Of a DNA stretch of 64,000 nt, positions 42,881-52,173 are shown one piece after another (position 1 is the first letter of the stretch; each line of letters begins with the position of its first letter). Position numbers and translations under genes: made by a program. A model generated the notes under the pieces. That model ran no database searches and was not told the origin of the DNA. It was given only the letters and a program-made list of their open reading frames with translations. The DNA comes from Pseudomonas sp. A34-9 (GTDB taxonomy: Bacteria; Pseudomonadota; Gammaproteobacteria; Pseudomonadales; Pseudomonadaceae). The DNA lies in NCBI RefSeq assembly GCF_029543085.1, contig NZ_CP119967.1:1328501-1392500 (forward strand), written 5' to 3'.

Positions 42881-43761
42881 GTACGCTGGTGGATCTGACC
42901 GAACTGCCCCCACCGGATGTGCTAGAGCCTCTGGACTTCGAAGAAGTGTACGGCGAAGCGGTGAACGTGTTTCGCAGTTACATGGGCGACAACTGGACGG
43001 CGGCACTGGAGAGCGATCCGGTGACCAAGCTGCTGGAGGTCGGCAGTTACATCAAGGTCGGCAACCGAGCGCGGGTCAACGATGCGGCGAAGGCTCAATT
43101 TCTGGCCTATGCCATCGGGGCCGACCTTGATCAACTGGCCGCCAACGTTAATCTGAAGCGCCTGGTCATTCAGGCAGCGGATCCCTTGGCCGTTCCGCCG
43201 GTCGCGGCGGTGATGGAGTCGCACGATGCTTTGCGCGAGCGGGTGCAGATGGCGTACGAGGGATTGACCACAGCAGGGCCACGCAACAGCTACATCCTGC
43301 ATGCCCGTAACGCCTCGGCACTGGTCGCCGATGCAACGGCTGAAAGCCCGGCGCCGGCCTGTGTCGACGTGACGGTGCTGGGCCTGGAAGGGGACGGCGC
43401 GGTTGGGTCGGAGCTGCTGGCCTTGGTCGCTATGGCTGTGAATGACGACGATGTGCGCCCGGTCGGTGACCGGGTCACGGTACGCGGCGCCGAGATCCTG
43501 CCGTACCGGATTGATGCGGTGCTGCACATGAAAGGCACCGGCCCAGAAAACGATGCCGCGCTGGCCGAAGCCATCAAGCGATTGGCGGCGTGGATCAACC
43601 CTCGCCGCCGTTTGGGCGTCGAAGTTGCGCGCTCCGGTGTCGACGCGCAGCTGCACGTAGCGGGTGTCGCGCGCGTCGAACTCAAAGACTGGAAAGATCT
43701 GAAACCGACCAAGGCGCAGGCGGCGTACTGCACCGATTGCACCGTCGTGTTGGGAGGTTGA
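42877..43761 (+). CDS. Baseplate assembly protein J
   Basis: A 294-residue wedge protein. The start chosen overlaps the W stop. Typical are L-E-V-G-S-Y-I-K-V-G-N-R-A-R-V-N-D-A near 50-67, the G-A-D-L-D-Q-L-A motif and the late P-R-R-R-L-G-V-E-V-A-R-S segment. One base separates it from gene I. Confidence 0.93.
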   Translation: MSTLVDLTELPPPDVLEPLDFEEVYGEAVNVFRSYMGDNWTAALESDPVTKLLEVGSYIKVGNRARVNDAAKAQFLAYAIGADLDQLAANVNLKRLVIQAADPLAVPPVAAVMESHDALRERVQMAYEGLTTAGPRNSYILHARNASALVADATAESPAPACVDVTVLGLEGDGAVGSELLALVAMAVNDDDVRPVGDRVTVRGAEILPYRIDAVLHMKGTGPENDAALAEAIKRLAAWINPRRRLGVEVARSGVDAQLHVAGVARVELKDWKDLKPTKAQAAYCTDCTVVLGG

Positions 43762-43762
43762 T

Positions 43763-44368
43763 ATGCGCAGTCTTTTGCCGCTCAACAGCACCCCCTTGGA
43801 GCGAGCTATCGAGGCGACGTTTGCCGAGACCACGCTGATTCCGTTGCGCACGCTATACAACCCCGACACCTGTCCTGTGCACCTGCTGCCACATCTGGCC
43901 TGGGCCTGGTCAGTTGATCGCTGGGATCCTGCGTGGTCGGAAGCGGTCAAGCGTGCCGCGATCAAGGCCTCGTTCTACATCCACAAGCACAAGGGCACTA
44001 TCGGCGCATTACGCCGAGTAGTCGAACCGCTGGGTTACCTGATCGAGGTGCTGGAGTGGTGGCAAGGCGTACCGGAAGGCGTGCCGGGTACCTTCGCGCT
44101 GAAGGTCGGTGTACTCGACACCGGCATCACCGAGGAGATGTACCTCGAACTGGAACGCCTGATTGATGACGCCAAACCGGTCAGCCGGCAACTGACCGGC
44201 CTCGCCATCAGCCTCGAAACCCAGGGCAACTTGAACATCAGTGTCGCTCTGTACGAGGGCGACGTAATCGACGTTTACCCGCCAGTGATGCGTGACATCG
44301 AAGTCACCGGCAGCTTTGGCGTGGTCGGGCGCGAACACTCCGTAGACACTCTGGACGTTTACCAATGA
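43763..44368 (+). CDS. Phage tail protein I
   Basis: A 201-residue baseplate periphery protein, P2 gpI-like: L-L-P-L-N-S-T-P-L-E-R-A-I-E, then L-P-H-L-A-W-A-W-S-V-D and H-K-H-K-G-T-I-G-A-L. It connects wedge and fibre. The fibre gene start overlaps its stop. Confidence 0.92.
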   Translation: MRSLLPLNSTPLERAIEATFAETTLIPLRTLYNPDTCPVHLLPHLAWAWSVDRWDPAWSEAVKRAAIKASFYIHKHKGTIGALRRVVEPLGYLIEVLEWWQGVPEGVPGTFALKVGVLDTGITEEMYLELERLIDDAKPVSRQLTGLAISLETQGNLNISVALYEGDVIDVYPPVMRDIEVTGSFGVVGREHSVDTLDVYQ

Positions 44369-45903
44369 TTGATGCGAACTCGCAGTTTTTCGCCATCCTG
44401 ACCAAGGTCGGAGAGGCGAAGCAAGCGAATGCCGATGCACTCGGTGTTCCCTGGCTGATCAGCCAAATGGGCGTAGGTGATGCTAACGGCGCTGATCCCA
44501 TTCCTGATCGGTTGCAAACCAAACTGATCAACGAATGGCGGCGCCGGCCGTTGAATCAACTCAAGGTCGACCCGAACAATCCGGCGATCATAATCGCCGA
44601 ACAGGTCATCCCGGCAGACGAGGGTGGCAAGTGGATTCGTGAGATCGGTCTTTACGACGCGGACGGTGATCTAGTGGCGGTGGCCAACTGCGCGCCAAGC
44701 TTCAAGCCACTGCTGTCGCAAGGTTCAGGCCGCACGCAAATTGTGCGCATGAACTTCATCGTCACCAGCACTGGCAATATTCAGCTCAAGATCGATCCGG
44801 CAGTGGTGCTGGCTACACGCGAATATGTCGACGCGAAGATTCTGGAAGAGCTGTACAAGCTCGACAACAAGCAGTCGGTGCGGGTCGCGACGACGGCAAA
44901 CATCGTGCTGTCCGGGCTTCAGTCCATCGACGGCGTGGCACTGGTTGTCGGTGATCGGGTACTGGTGAAAAACCAGACTGCCGCCAAGGACAACGGAATA
45001 TGGGTCGCGGCAGCGGCGGGTTGGTCGCGTGCGGTGGACGCTGACTCGAATGCCGAGGTCACCTCGGCGTTGCTGGTATCGGTCGAGCAGGGCGCAATGT
45101 TGGCCGATACCCGCTGGCAGTTGATTACCGATGGCGTGATTGTCCTGGGCACCACGGCGCTGACGTTCCAGAACGTCACACAAGGTTTTGCGCCAATCAA
45201 CGCTCCTGCGCTGATCAATCCAACAGCAAACACTCCCCCTCAATTTGATGTCAGCCAGAAGCTCGCTACGACTGAGTTTGTACAGCGCTCGGCTGGTAGT
45301 TTTGCCGGGTACGTCGCCTATGCGGCAAATACGGTTTTGACGGCGGCCGATGTCGGCAAGTACGTATATACAAGCGGGGCGACTGTCACTCTCACGCTGC
45401 CTGATGTCACGCTGTTGCCCCTTGGAAGTCGTATTTACATTCAGGCGGGAGCAATGACCGTCTGTACCGTAAGGTCAATTAACGGCGTAATTGCTGGGCC
45501 AAATGGCAATCAGGTGGGTTCGAACAGTGTGGTGCTGGGTAACGGCGTTGCGTCAGAATTTATCGCAACGGGTGTGAACTGGCTCGCGGTGGGCGGATCT
45601 GGAATCGCCGGGCTTTTTGCCAATGGCTATCAACGGTATCCGTCAGGTTTGATCGAGCAGTGGGGAACCGTAACGATCAATGACAACACTGAGTCGTACA
45701 TTACACTGCCCATCGCATTCTCTGCTGCAATTCTCGGGGCGATGGCGTCAGTGTCCAACTCATTGGCGATCTCTGGTGGTGAGTTCGCGATTGCCGGTGC
45801 GAGAAAGAACGGTGCCAGCCTGAGCACCATTGCTATCAACGCAAACACGGGGCCTCAGACCTCGGTAAGTCAACTCGTAACCTGGCGCGCGTGGGGGTAT
45901 TGA
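44365..45903 (+). CDS. Tail fibre protein, P2 gpH-like (DUF3751 N-terminus)
   Basis: A 512-residue receptor-binding fibre. The N-terminal ~150 residues are the conserved baseplate-attachment domain (Q-F-F-A-I-L-T-K-V-G, then G-K-W-I-R-E-I-G-L-Y-D-A-D-G-D-L). Next comes a repeat-like shaft (S-V-R-V-A-T-T-A-N-I, V-L-V-K-N-Q-T-A-A-K-D-N-G-I-W). The C-terminal ~180 residues are Ser/Thr/Asn-rich with a lower GC content, as expected for a variable tip that sets host range. Confidence 0.88.
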   Translation: MIDANSQFFAILTKVGEAKQANADALGVPWLISQMGVGDANGADPIPDRLQTKLINEWRRRPLNQLKVDPNNPAIIIAEQVIPADEGGKWIREIGLYDADGDLVAVANCAPSFKPLLSQGSGRTQIVRMNFIVTSTGNIQLKIDPAVVLATREYVDAKILEELYKLDNKQSVRVATTANIVLSGLQSIDGVALVVGDRVLVKNQTAAKDNGIWVAAAAGWSRAVDADSNAEVTSALLVSVEQGAMLADTRWQLITDGVIVLGTTALTFQNVTQGFAPINAPALINPTANTPPQFDVSQKLATTEFVQRSAGSFAGYVAYAANTVLTAADVGKYVYTSGATVTLTLPDVTLLPLGSRIYIQAGAMTVCTVRSINGVIAGPNGNQVGSNSVVLGNGVASEFIATGVNWLAVGGSGIAGLFANGYQRYPSGLIEQWGTVTINDNTESYITLPIAFSAAILGAMASVSNSLAISGGEFAIAGARKNGASLSTIAINANTGPQTSVSQLVTWRAWGY

Positions 45904-45905
45904 TC

Positions 45906-46334
45906 ATGATTTTTTTTAGTGCATCTGAGCGTGGCTTTTACGACGACGCCATTAACGGCAACATGCCAGATGATGGCGTTGAGGTTTCCGATCAGCGCCG
46001 TCGCGAAATTCTGGCTGGTCAATCTGCCGGGATGGTCGTCGCTGCTGACGAGTTCGGCGGCCCCATCCTTGTCGATCGGCCGCCGCCTAGCGCTGAGGCA
46101 CTGGCCGCCGCTGAGCGTGTTTGGCGTGATCGGCAATTGGCGGCTACTGACCCTCTGGTTTCACGCCATCGCGACGAGGTCGAGGAAGGCAGGGCGACTT
46201 CGATCATGCCTGAGCAATACATCGAGCTTCAGGCTTACCGCCGGCAGTTGCGCGACTGGCCGCAAGGCGGCGGATTTCCGCTGTCGGATCACCGTCCTGT
46301 CGCGCCTCTTTGGCTGGCTGAGCAAGAGCAATAA
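45906..46334 (+). CDS. Tail fibre assembly protein
   Basis: A 142-residue protein after the fibre gene. It begins M-I-F-F-S-A-S-E-R-G-F-Y-D-D, which looks like the fibre-tip-like N-terminus of Tfa proteins, and ends with the helical Q-Y-I-E-L-Q-A-Y-R-R-Q-L-R-D-W-P segment that is the hallmark of tail fibre assembly chaperones. GGGGGT precedes the start. Confidence 0.85.
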   Translation: MIFFSASERGFYDDAINGNMPDDGVEVSDQRRREILAGQSAGMVVAADEFGGPILVDRPPPSAEALAAAERVWRDRQLAATDPLVSRHRDEVEEGRATSIMPEQYIELQAYRRQLRDWPQGGGFPLSDHRPVAPLWLAEQEQ

Positions 46335-46359
46335 ACGCCCCGCACTGACGGGGCGTTTT
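46334..46359 (+). terminator. Intrinsic terminator after the fibre assembly gene
   Basis: AACGCCCCG-CACTGA-CGGGGCGTT followed by TTTC and more T. It starts at the stop codon of the fibre assembly gene. Confidence 0.8.
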
Positions 46360-46392
46360 CTTTTCCGTTACGCGTAACACGAACACTCTCAC

Positions 46393-46418
46393 AGCCTCGC
46401 TTATGCGGGGCTTTTTCG
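46393..46418 (+). terminator. Second hairpin, directly before the tail sheath gene
   Basis: AGCCTCGC-TTAT-GCGGGGCT with one G-T pair, then TTTTTCG, followed by TTCTGGAGA of the sheath gene. Same layout as the block before the capsid gene. Confidence 0.65.
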
Positions 46419-46437
46419 TTTCTGGAGAACGAGCCTT

Positions 46438-47604
46438 ATGAGTTTCTTTCACGGCGTCACGACCACCGCGGTCGATACTGGCGCACGCACTATCTCGCTT
46501 CCGTCCTCGTCGATCATCGGCCTGTGCGACACCTTCAGCCCCGGCTTGGTGGGTGGCGGTACGGCCAAGGCCGGCGAGCTGAAGCTGATCACCACCGAGC
46601 GTGAAGCCATTGCAGCGTTCGGCGCCGATTCAGCGATCACTAAGGCCTGCCAGGCGATTTATGCCAAGGCCAAGGCGGTGATCGTCGCCATCGGTGTGCC
46701 GAAGATGGACGACCCGGCGCTGCAGACCTCGGCCATTATCGGCGGTGTTTTGGAGTCTGGTCAGCGTACCGGCCTGCAGGCGCTGCTCGATGGCAAGAGC
46801 CTGTTCAATGCCCAGCCGCGATTGCTGATCGCCCCCGGCCATTCCGCAACCAAAGCGGTGGCCACGGCCATGGACGGCCTGGCCCAGAAGCTTCGCGCCA
46901 TTGGCATCATCGACGGGCCATGCACCACCGACGAGGCCGCCATGGCGTACGCGAAAAACTTCGGAAGTCGCAACCTGTTCATGGTCGATCCTGGTGTGCA
47001 GTTCTGGGACACCGGCGAAAGCAAGACGGTGGACGCGCCTGGTTCTGCGTGGACGGCCGGCCTGTTTGCCTGGACGGATGCCACCTACGGTTTCTGGGCC
47101 TCGCCTTCGAACAAGGAACTCACCGGCATCACCGGGACCACCCGTGCCGTCGAGTATCTGGACGGCGATGAAACCTGTCGGGCCAACCTGCTGAACAACG
47201 CGAACATCACCACGATCATTCGCGACGATGGATACCGCCTCTGGGGTAACCGCACGCTATCCAGCGATCCGAAGTGGGCATTCGTCACCCGCGTGCGCAC
47301 GCTGTTCATTCTGATGGACGCGGTGCAGGCCGGGCACAAATGGGCGGTCGACCGCTCGATCACCAAGACCTACGTCAAGGACGTCACCGACGGCTTGGAA
47401 GCATTCATGCGCGACCTGAAAAATCAGGGTGCGGTGATCAACTTCGAGGTGTACGCCGATCAGGAGCTGAACACGGCCAGCCAGATCGAGCAGGGCAAGG
47501 TGTATTGGCGGATCCGCTTCACCGACGTGCCGCCGGCCGAGAACCCGAATTTCCTTTTCGAAGTCACCAACGAGTGGATGACCGAAGTGCTTGAAGCCGC
47601 CTAA
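46438..47604 (+). CDS. Tail sheath protein, P2 gpFI-like
   Basis: A 388-residue contractile sheath subunit. The N-terminus F-F-H-G-V-T-T-T-A-V-D-T-G-A-R-T is typical, and the end holds the W-R-I-R-F-T-D-V-P-P-A-E-N-P-N-F fold segment of sheath C-termini. It proves a contractile tail. Twelve bases separate it from the tube gene. Confidence 0.96.
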   Translation: MSFFHGVTTTAVDTGARTISLPSSSIIGLCDTFSPGLVGGGTAKAGELKLITTEREAIAAFGADSAITKACQAIYAKAKAVIVAIGVPKMDDPALQTSAIIGGVLESGQRTGLQALLDGKSLFNAQPRLLIAPGHSATKAVATAMDGLAQKLRAIGIIDGPCTTDEAAMAYAKNFGSRNLFMVDPGVQFWDTGESKTVDAPGSAWTAGLFAWTDATYGFWASPSNKELTGITGTTRAVEYLDGDETCRANLLNNANITTIIRDDGYRLWGNRTLSSDPKWAFVTRVRTLFILMDAVQAGHKWAVDRSITKTYVKDVTDGLEAFMRDLKNQGAVINFEVYADQELNTASQIEQGKVYWRIRFTDVPPAENPNFLFEVTNEWMTEVLEAA

Positions 47605-47616
47605 GGAGGCCACCTG

Positions 47617-48120
47617 ATGATTCCTGAAGTTCTGTCCAACTGCGCCGGGTTTATCGACGGCGTGAGTTTTGCCGGCGAGATGCCGAGCCTGACCCTGCCC
47701 AAGGTCGTGCTGAAAACCGAAACCTACCGGGGCGGCGGCATGGCCGGCGAGATCGAGATCCCGACCGGTGTCGAGAAACTCGAAGCCGGATTCACCACTA
47801 ATGGTGTGCGCCGCGAGGCGCTGAAATGGTTCGGCCTGTCCGACCGCACCGCGTGTACGGCGGTGTTTCGAGCCACGTTCAAAGGCCTCAAGGGCAAGGT
47901 CACTCCGGTCATCGTGACCATGCGCGGCGGCCTCAAAGAGGTCGACATGGGCGACTGGAAGGCCGGTGAAAAAGCCGAAAGCAAACACAACATGGCGTTG
48001 ACCTACTACAAGCTCGAAGTCGGTGGCCGGTTGATCTACGAGATCGACATGGTCGGCATGGTGCTGGTGGTCGACGGCGTTGATCAACTGGCAGAAGAAC
48101 GTTCGGCCCTGGGCCTTTAA
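47617..48120 (+). CDS. Tail tube protein, P2 gpFII-like
   Basis: A 167-residue major tube subunit: V-L-S-N-C-A-G-F-I-D-G-V-S-F-A-G, then E-I-E-I-P-T-G-V-E-K-L-E-A and late L-T-Y-Y-K-L-E-V-G-G. AAGGAGG upstream of the start. Confidence 0.95.
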   Translation: MIPEVLSNCAGFIDGVSFAGEMPSLTLPKVVLKTETYRGGGMAGEIEIPTGVEKLEAGFTTNGVRREALKWFGLSDRTACTAVFRATFKGLKGKVTPVIVTMRGGLKEVDMGDWKAGEKAESKHNMALTYYKLEVGGRLIYEIDMVGMVLVVDGVDQLAEERSALGL

Positions 48121-48131
48121 GGACATACGCA

Positions 48132-48446
48132 ATGACTCAAGCAGTTCAAGTTACACCCGAACCGTCGCTCCCTAAGTGGATGGAACTGACCGAGGAAGGG
48201 TTTCGTATAAGCCTCAAATATCCGACTGAACTCAATGGTGTGCAGGTCGACCGCCTGACTATGCGTGCACCTTGCGTGCGGGATGTGCGGGCCGCGCAAG
48301 CGGCCTCCAACGGTGATGCCGAGCAGCGGGAACTGTCGCTGTTTTCCTCGCTGACCCAAACCTCCGAGGCGGATCTGGTGGGGCTCAAGATGGTGGATTA
48401 CATGCGCTTGCAGGCCGGCTACTTTCGTCTGGTCACGGACGACTAA
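48132..48446 (+). CDS. Tail assembly chaperone gpE (upstream frame)
   Basis: A 104-residue chaperone between tube and tape-measure genes. The G-V-Q-V-D-R-L-T-M-R-A-P-C-V-R-D-V segment and C-terminal helix fit the Mu/P2-type tail assembly chaperone. In this group a second product, E+E', is made by frameshifting near the 3' end into the next frame. Here the E' frame is one base ahead (+1, or -2), not the -1 of P2. Confidence 0.88.
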   Translation: MTQAVQVTPEPSLPKWMELTEEGFRISLKYPTELNGVQVDRLTMRAPCVRDVRAAQAASNGDAEQRELSLFSSLTQTSEADLVGLKMVDYMRLQAGYFRLVTDD

Positions 48447-48564
48447 GTGCGACGGTTCTACGTTGAAGATCCTGGCCAAGCGTATGGCCAAAGAAACCGG
48501 GTTCTCGGCAGCCGAGATCCTGGCCATGTCCTTCAACGAACTGGTGTGGTGGCTCTCCGATTGA
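48427..48564 (+). CDS. gpE' extension reached by frameshift (GpE family)
   Basis: A frame open across the end of gene E reads ...TLKILAKRMAKETGFSAAEI and ends M-S-F-N-E-L-V-W-W-L-S-D, the typical E' C-terminus. It has no ATG with a ribosome-binding site. A +1 slip at UUU (48423-48425) before CGU would give a fusion of 98 + 45 = 143 residues, close to P2 gpE+E' (142). The slip position is inferred. Confidence 0.7.
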   Translation, partial: VWSRTTKCDGSTLKILAKRMAKETGFSAAEILAMSFNELVWWLSD

Positions 48565-48601
48565 GCCACCGCTTAACCAACCTTGCGCATAAGGTCCGCA
48601 C

Positions 48602-51049
48602 ATGGCGAAGAACCTCGCACTCGGCTTTGTCATTGGCGGCGCCGTCGATCCGACGGTAGGCAAAGCGTTCAAGGACGTCGAAAGCAAGATCAAACATTTG
48701 GACACCGTGGGCAGCAAGGCCCGCGTGTTGCAGAACACCATCGGCGACACCATGCGTCTGCGCGATGAATGGCGCAAGGCGCACACCACCGGCGCCGCCG
48801 GCGCGGACAAACTGCTGAGCAAGTACGAAAAGAACCTCGAACTGCTGAAGAAACAAGGCGTTGAGGTGGGCAGGTTGAGCAAGGCTTACGCCACGATGGG
48901 ACGCGTGGCTGCCGGTGCCGAATTGAAGGCACTCGGTCATCGACAGATCGAGGAGGGCAGAGCAGGACTGAAAGGCACCCTTGGTCAAGCAGGGGCGCTG
49001 ACCGCAGCAGCTGCCATCCCGACCAAGGTCAGTGCGGACTATGGCGCGATCATCCGGGACATTGCGATCAAGGCCAACATTGCCAACACGCCGGAAGAGG
49101 CGCAACTGTCCAAGACTGTGATCGACACGTCACGCGATACAGGCATGGCGCGTAATCAGGTGGCCGAAGTCGTCAACGCCCTGGTCGGCGCCGGTATGGA
49201 GTTGGACAAGGCGCTGTCCTATGCACCGACCGCAGCGAAATTTGCGGTGGGCCAAGGATCGGAAGGCACTGAAACGGCGAAGATGATCAACGCCTTGGGT
49301 CAGAACGCCAAGATCACTGACCCCAAAGTGATGCAGCAGGCGCTGGAGGCCATCGCCTACCAGGGCCAGGCGGGCAGTTTTGAAGCGGTCGACATGGCCA
49401 AGTGGTTTCCTGAGTTGCTGGCCGGCATGGGCAAACTGGGTATCACCGGCATGGATTCGGTGACGCAGCTGGGCGCGATGTTGCAGGTGCAAATGAAAAC
49501 GGCCGGTGGTTCGGACGAAGCGGCCAACAACCTCAAAAACTGGATGGAGAAAATCGGCTCCGGAGAAACGGTCAAGGCCTACCAGAAGGCCGGGATCGAC
49601 TATAAGGGGTCGATGCAGACCGGTTTGCAGAATGGCAAATCCACACTGGAATCCAGTTTTGCCCTGGCCCAGAAGTACATCGAAGCGACTGATCCGAAGC
49701 GTGCCGCCGAGATGGCCAAGGCCACAGCCGCGATCAGCAAAGAGGCTGATCCCGAGAAAGCCAAAGCCATGATGAAGTCTCTGGAAGAGGCTTTGCGTAC
49801 CGGTGACCTGTTCGCTGATATGCAGGTCAAGGCAGCCTTGACCGCGTACATGCAGAACAAGGATCTGTACAACCAGCTGAAAAAGGATTCCGCCGGGGCG
49901 ACCGGGATCCTCGACAAGAACCTGGCCGAGCGCCGGCAAACCTCGGCGCAAAAATGGTCCGAGATGGCCCAGTCAATGGACGATGCCATGCGCAGCATCG
50001 GCGATGCGATCCGGCCGGTCACCGATTCCGTAGCCGACGGCATCAACAACGTCAGTCGCAAACTGGCGGGCCTCTCCGACGAATTTCCCCGTGTGGTGGT
50101 CGGCATCGGAACGGCCGTGGCAGCGCTGGTCGCATTGGGTGGTGTGGTTCATACCTACAAGATCGGCAAGGGGCTGATGAATCTCGGGCGCGGCACCTTG
50201 ATGGGTAACCCGAACATCCCGCAAAAAGTGATCGTCACCAATCTGCCAGGTACTGGCGGTGGGCTGAGTGGGGGTGATCTTGATGCCAGCGGCGAGGGCA
50301 AGAAAGGCAAAGGCGGTAAAGGCGGCGGGAGAGGAGGTGGTGGTCGTGGTGCCAAGATTGTTGGCGGCATGAAAGGTCCAGCGCTGCTGGCGGTGGTCGA
50401 TGCTGGTTTTAAAGCCTACGACACCTATGAAAATGCCGAGACCCAGGATGAAAAGGCGGAAGGCTACGGACAAGCGGCCGGCGGTTTGGCAGGTACCCTG
50501 GCCGGCGCGGCTGCGGGAGCCGCCATCGGCTCGGCAGTGCCCATTATTGGCAACATCGTCGGCGGCCTGATTGGCGGCTATCTCGGTTACATGGGCGGCG
50601 ATGCGCTCGGTGGAGTCATGGGTAAAAAGCTGTTCGGCGCTGATGAATCGCTGAAAAAAGTACCGGATGCCGGGCCGTTGATGATGGCCGATGCCGGGAA
50701 AAACCTGTCGCCAGTGATGGGCGACATTGCTCGGTCATTCGGACCGAAGCCTGCCTCTGGCCCTCTGGCACCTGCAGCAATGGGCGATGTGGCCAGGTCG
50801 TTGGCCGCACCTGCCAGTGCACCAGTTCCACCGGCTCTTCTGGCTGCACCCGTCCCGGTGGCAAAAGCCGAGTCGCCGAAAATCGAGCAGCAGGTCCAAA
50901 TCTCGGCGCCACTGCACATCACCGTGCAGGGCGATGCCAAGGATCCGGCGCAAATGGCGCGTGAGCTGCAGCCCTTCATCGCTCAGCAGATGCAGCAGGC
51001 CACGCAGCAGTTGCAGAACCGCAAGCTGTATGACGAACCGCACGTGTAA
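48602..51049 (+). CDS. Tail tape measure protein, P2 gpT-like
   Basis: An 815-residue tape measure that sets tail length. The N-terminal ~120 residues are coiled coil. The TMP domain follows (about 150-480; L-I-A-M-L type helices, M-A-R-N-Q-V-A-E-V-V-N-A-L-V). Next are a Gly-rich linker near 560-580 (G-K-G-G-G-R-G-G-G-G), a glycine-zipper hydrophobic stretch at about 620-680 that may insert in the host membrane, and a Gln-rich end. It starts 35 bases after the E' stop. Confidence 0.93.
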   Translation: MAKNLALGFVIGGAVDPTVGKAFKDVESKIKHLDTVGSKARVLQNTIGDTMRLRDEWRKAHTTGAAGADKLLSKYEKNLELLKKQGVEVGRLSKAYATMGRVAAGAELKALGHRQIEEGRAGLKGTLGQAGALTAAAAIPTKVSADYGAIIRDIAIKANIANTPEEAQLSKTVIDTSRDTGMARNQVAEVVNALVGAGMELDKALSYAPTAAKFAVGQGSEGTETAKMINALGQNAKITDPKVMQQALEAIAYQGQAGSFEAVDMAKWFPELLAGMGKLGITGMDSVTQLGAMLQVQMKTAGGSDEAANNLKNWMEKIGSGETVKAYQKAGIDYKGSMQTGLQNGKSTLESSFALAQKYIEATDPKRAAEMAKATAAISKEADPEKAKAMMKSLEEALRTGDLFADMQVKAALTAYMQNKDLYNQLKKDSAGATGILDKNLAERRQTSAQKWSEMAQSMDDAMRSIGDAIRPVTDSVADGINNVSRKLAGLSDEFPRVVVGIGTAVAALVALGGVVHTYKIGKGLMNLGRGTLMGNPNIPQKVIVTNLPGTGGGLSGGDLDASGEGKKGKGGKGGGRGGGGRGAKIVGGMKGPALLAVVDAGFKAYDTYENAETQDEKAEGYGQAAGGLAGTLAGAAAGAAIGSAVPIIGNIVGGLIGGYLGYMGGDALGGVMGKKLFGADESLKKVPDAGPLMMADAGKNLSPVMGDIARSFGPKPASGPLAPAAMGDVARSLAAPASAPVPPALLAAPVPVAKAESPKIEQQVQISAPLHITVQGDAKDPAQMARELQPFIAQQMQQATQQLQNRKLYDEPHV

Positions 51050-51058
51050 GGAGGGCCA

Positions 51059-51904
51059 ATGGCCTACATGGAACAGCTGCAGTCGGGTCTGAAAAATCTG
51101 GCTGCAGCGGGGGAGACTGGACGACGTAGCCTCGACGGCATGATGGGACCGGTCAACGGTGCCATCAGCGAGATCAGCGGCGCGGCCTCGGAGCTGGAAG
51201 GTATTCCAATCGTGGGGCCGGCGGTCGGGGCAAAGCTGCAGCGTGTCATGCGCAGCGTCAACGCCGCGCAGGTCAAGGTCGGCCAGGTGGTGGCCACCTA
51301 CAACAAGGCCACCCGCGCCGTGTCGCAGATCGATGAGCGGATGGGCGAACTCAAGGAACAGGCAGCGCGGGCGTCCACCGCGATCAACAAGATCGCCGGC
51401 AAGGTCAGTCCATCACTAGGGAACATTCTGCCGACCGGATCACTGGCGGGTGACGCGACACCGATGCCGGAAGCGGTGAAGCCGTTTCCGCACCTGTTAA
51501 TCGTACAGCCGCTGGATCCCAAGGCGGTCCCGTATTACTTCAACCTGGACACCGCCGCCTTCGACGAGCTGCGACGCTCGACGGAATACCGCTGGGCATC
51601 GCAGGAGCGCCTGACTCGCCGACCGGCGCAACAAGCGGTGGGCATCGGTGAGGAAAAAATCACCCTCAAGGGCGCGATTTTTCCAGGCTTCAAGGGTGGG
51701 ATCAAACAGCTGGACACCCTGCGCAGTCTCGGTGCCCAGCTCCTGCCTCTGACCCTGACCACCGGCTATGGCGATGTGCTCGGCACCTGGTGCTTGAAGA
51801 ACGTCGAAGAAGAACAGACCGCGCTGCTGCAGGGCGGCATCCCGCGCAAGCAGGCATTTACTTTGGAGTTCACTCGTTATGGCGATGACATGCAGAACGT
51901 CTGA
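51059..51904 (+). CDS. Tail protein U with N-terminal extension
   Basis: A 281-residue protein whose last ~140 residues match P2 gpU: R-W-A-S-Q-E-R-L-T-R-R-P-A-Q-Q, then F-P-G-F-K-G-G and the end K-Q-A-F-T-L-E-F-T-R-Y-G. The first ~140 residues are helical and Gly/Ala-rich, absent from P2 gpU, and may be a fused accessory domain. GGAGG precedes the start. Confidence 0.85.
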   Translation: MAYMEQLQSGLKNLAAAGETGRRSLDGMMGPVNGAISEISGAASELEGIPIVGPAVGAKLQRVMRSVNAAQVKVGQVVATYNKATRAVSQIDERMGELKEQAARASTAINKIAGKVSPSLGNILPTGSLAGDATPMPEAVKPFPHLLIVQPLDPKAVPYYFNLDTAAFDELRRSTEYRWASQERLTRRPAQQAVGIGEEKITLKGAIFPGFKGGIKQLDTLRSLGAQLLPLTLTTGYGDVLGTWCLKNVEEEQTALLQGGIPRKQAFTLEFTRYGDDMQNV

Positions 51905-52085
51905 CGGGGATTTGCTGGATACCCTGTGCTATCACGCCTATGGGCATCTGGACGGCACCGTCGAGGCGGTACTGGATGCCAATCAGGGGCTGGCCGACGA
52001 GCCGCAACCTTACCGCGCCGGCATCGTGATCGAGCTGCCGGATCTGGCTGCACCGAGTAACGGCGACGTGATGCTGTGGGGCTGA
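51879..52085 (+). CDS. Tail protein X, LysM-like
   Basis: A 68-residue protein overlapping the end of gene U by 26 bases. It has the gpX pattern L-L-D-T-L-C-Y-H-A-Y-G-H-L-D-G-T-V-E-A-V-L-D-A-N-Q-G-L and ends I-V-I-E-L-P-D-L. A small LysM-like protein of the tail end. Confidence 0.9.
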   Translation: MAMTCRTSDGDLLDTLCYHAYGHLDGTVEAVLDANQGLADEPQPYRAGIVIELPDLAAPSNGDVMLWG

Positions 52086-52173
52086 AGCCTTCATAGGCGC
52101 AGTGATGTCAGTTTGCCGTAGATTCTGAGCGTCGATAGACTCGCCCTTTTTTGGAAGGTATGAGAGACCCCTT

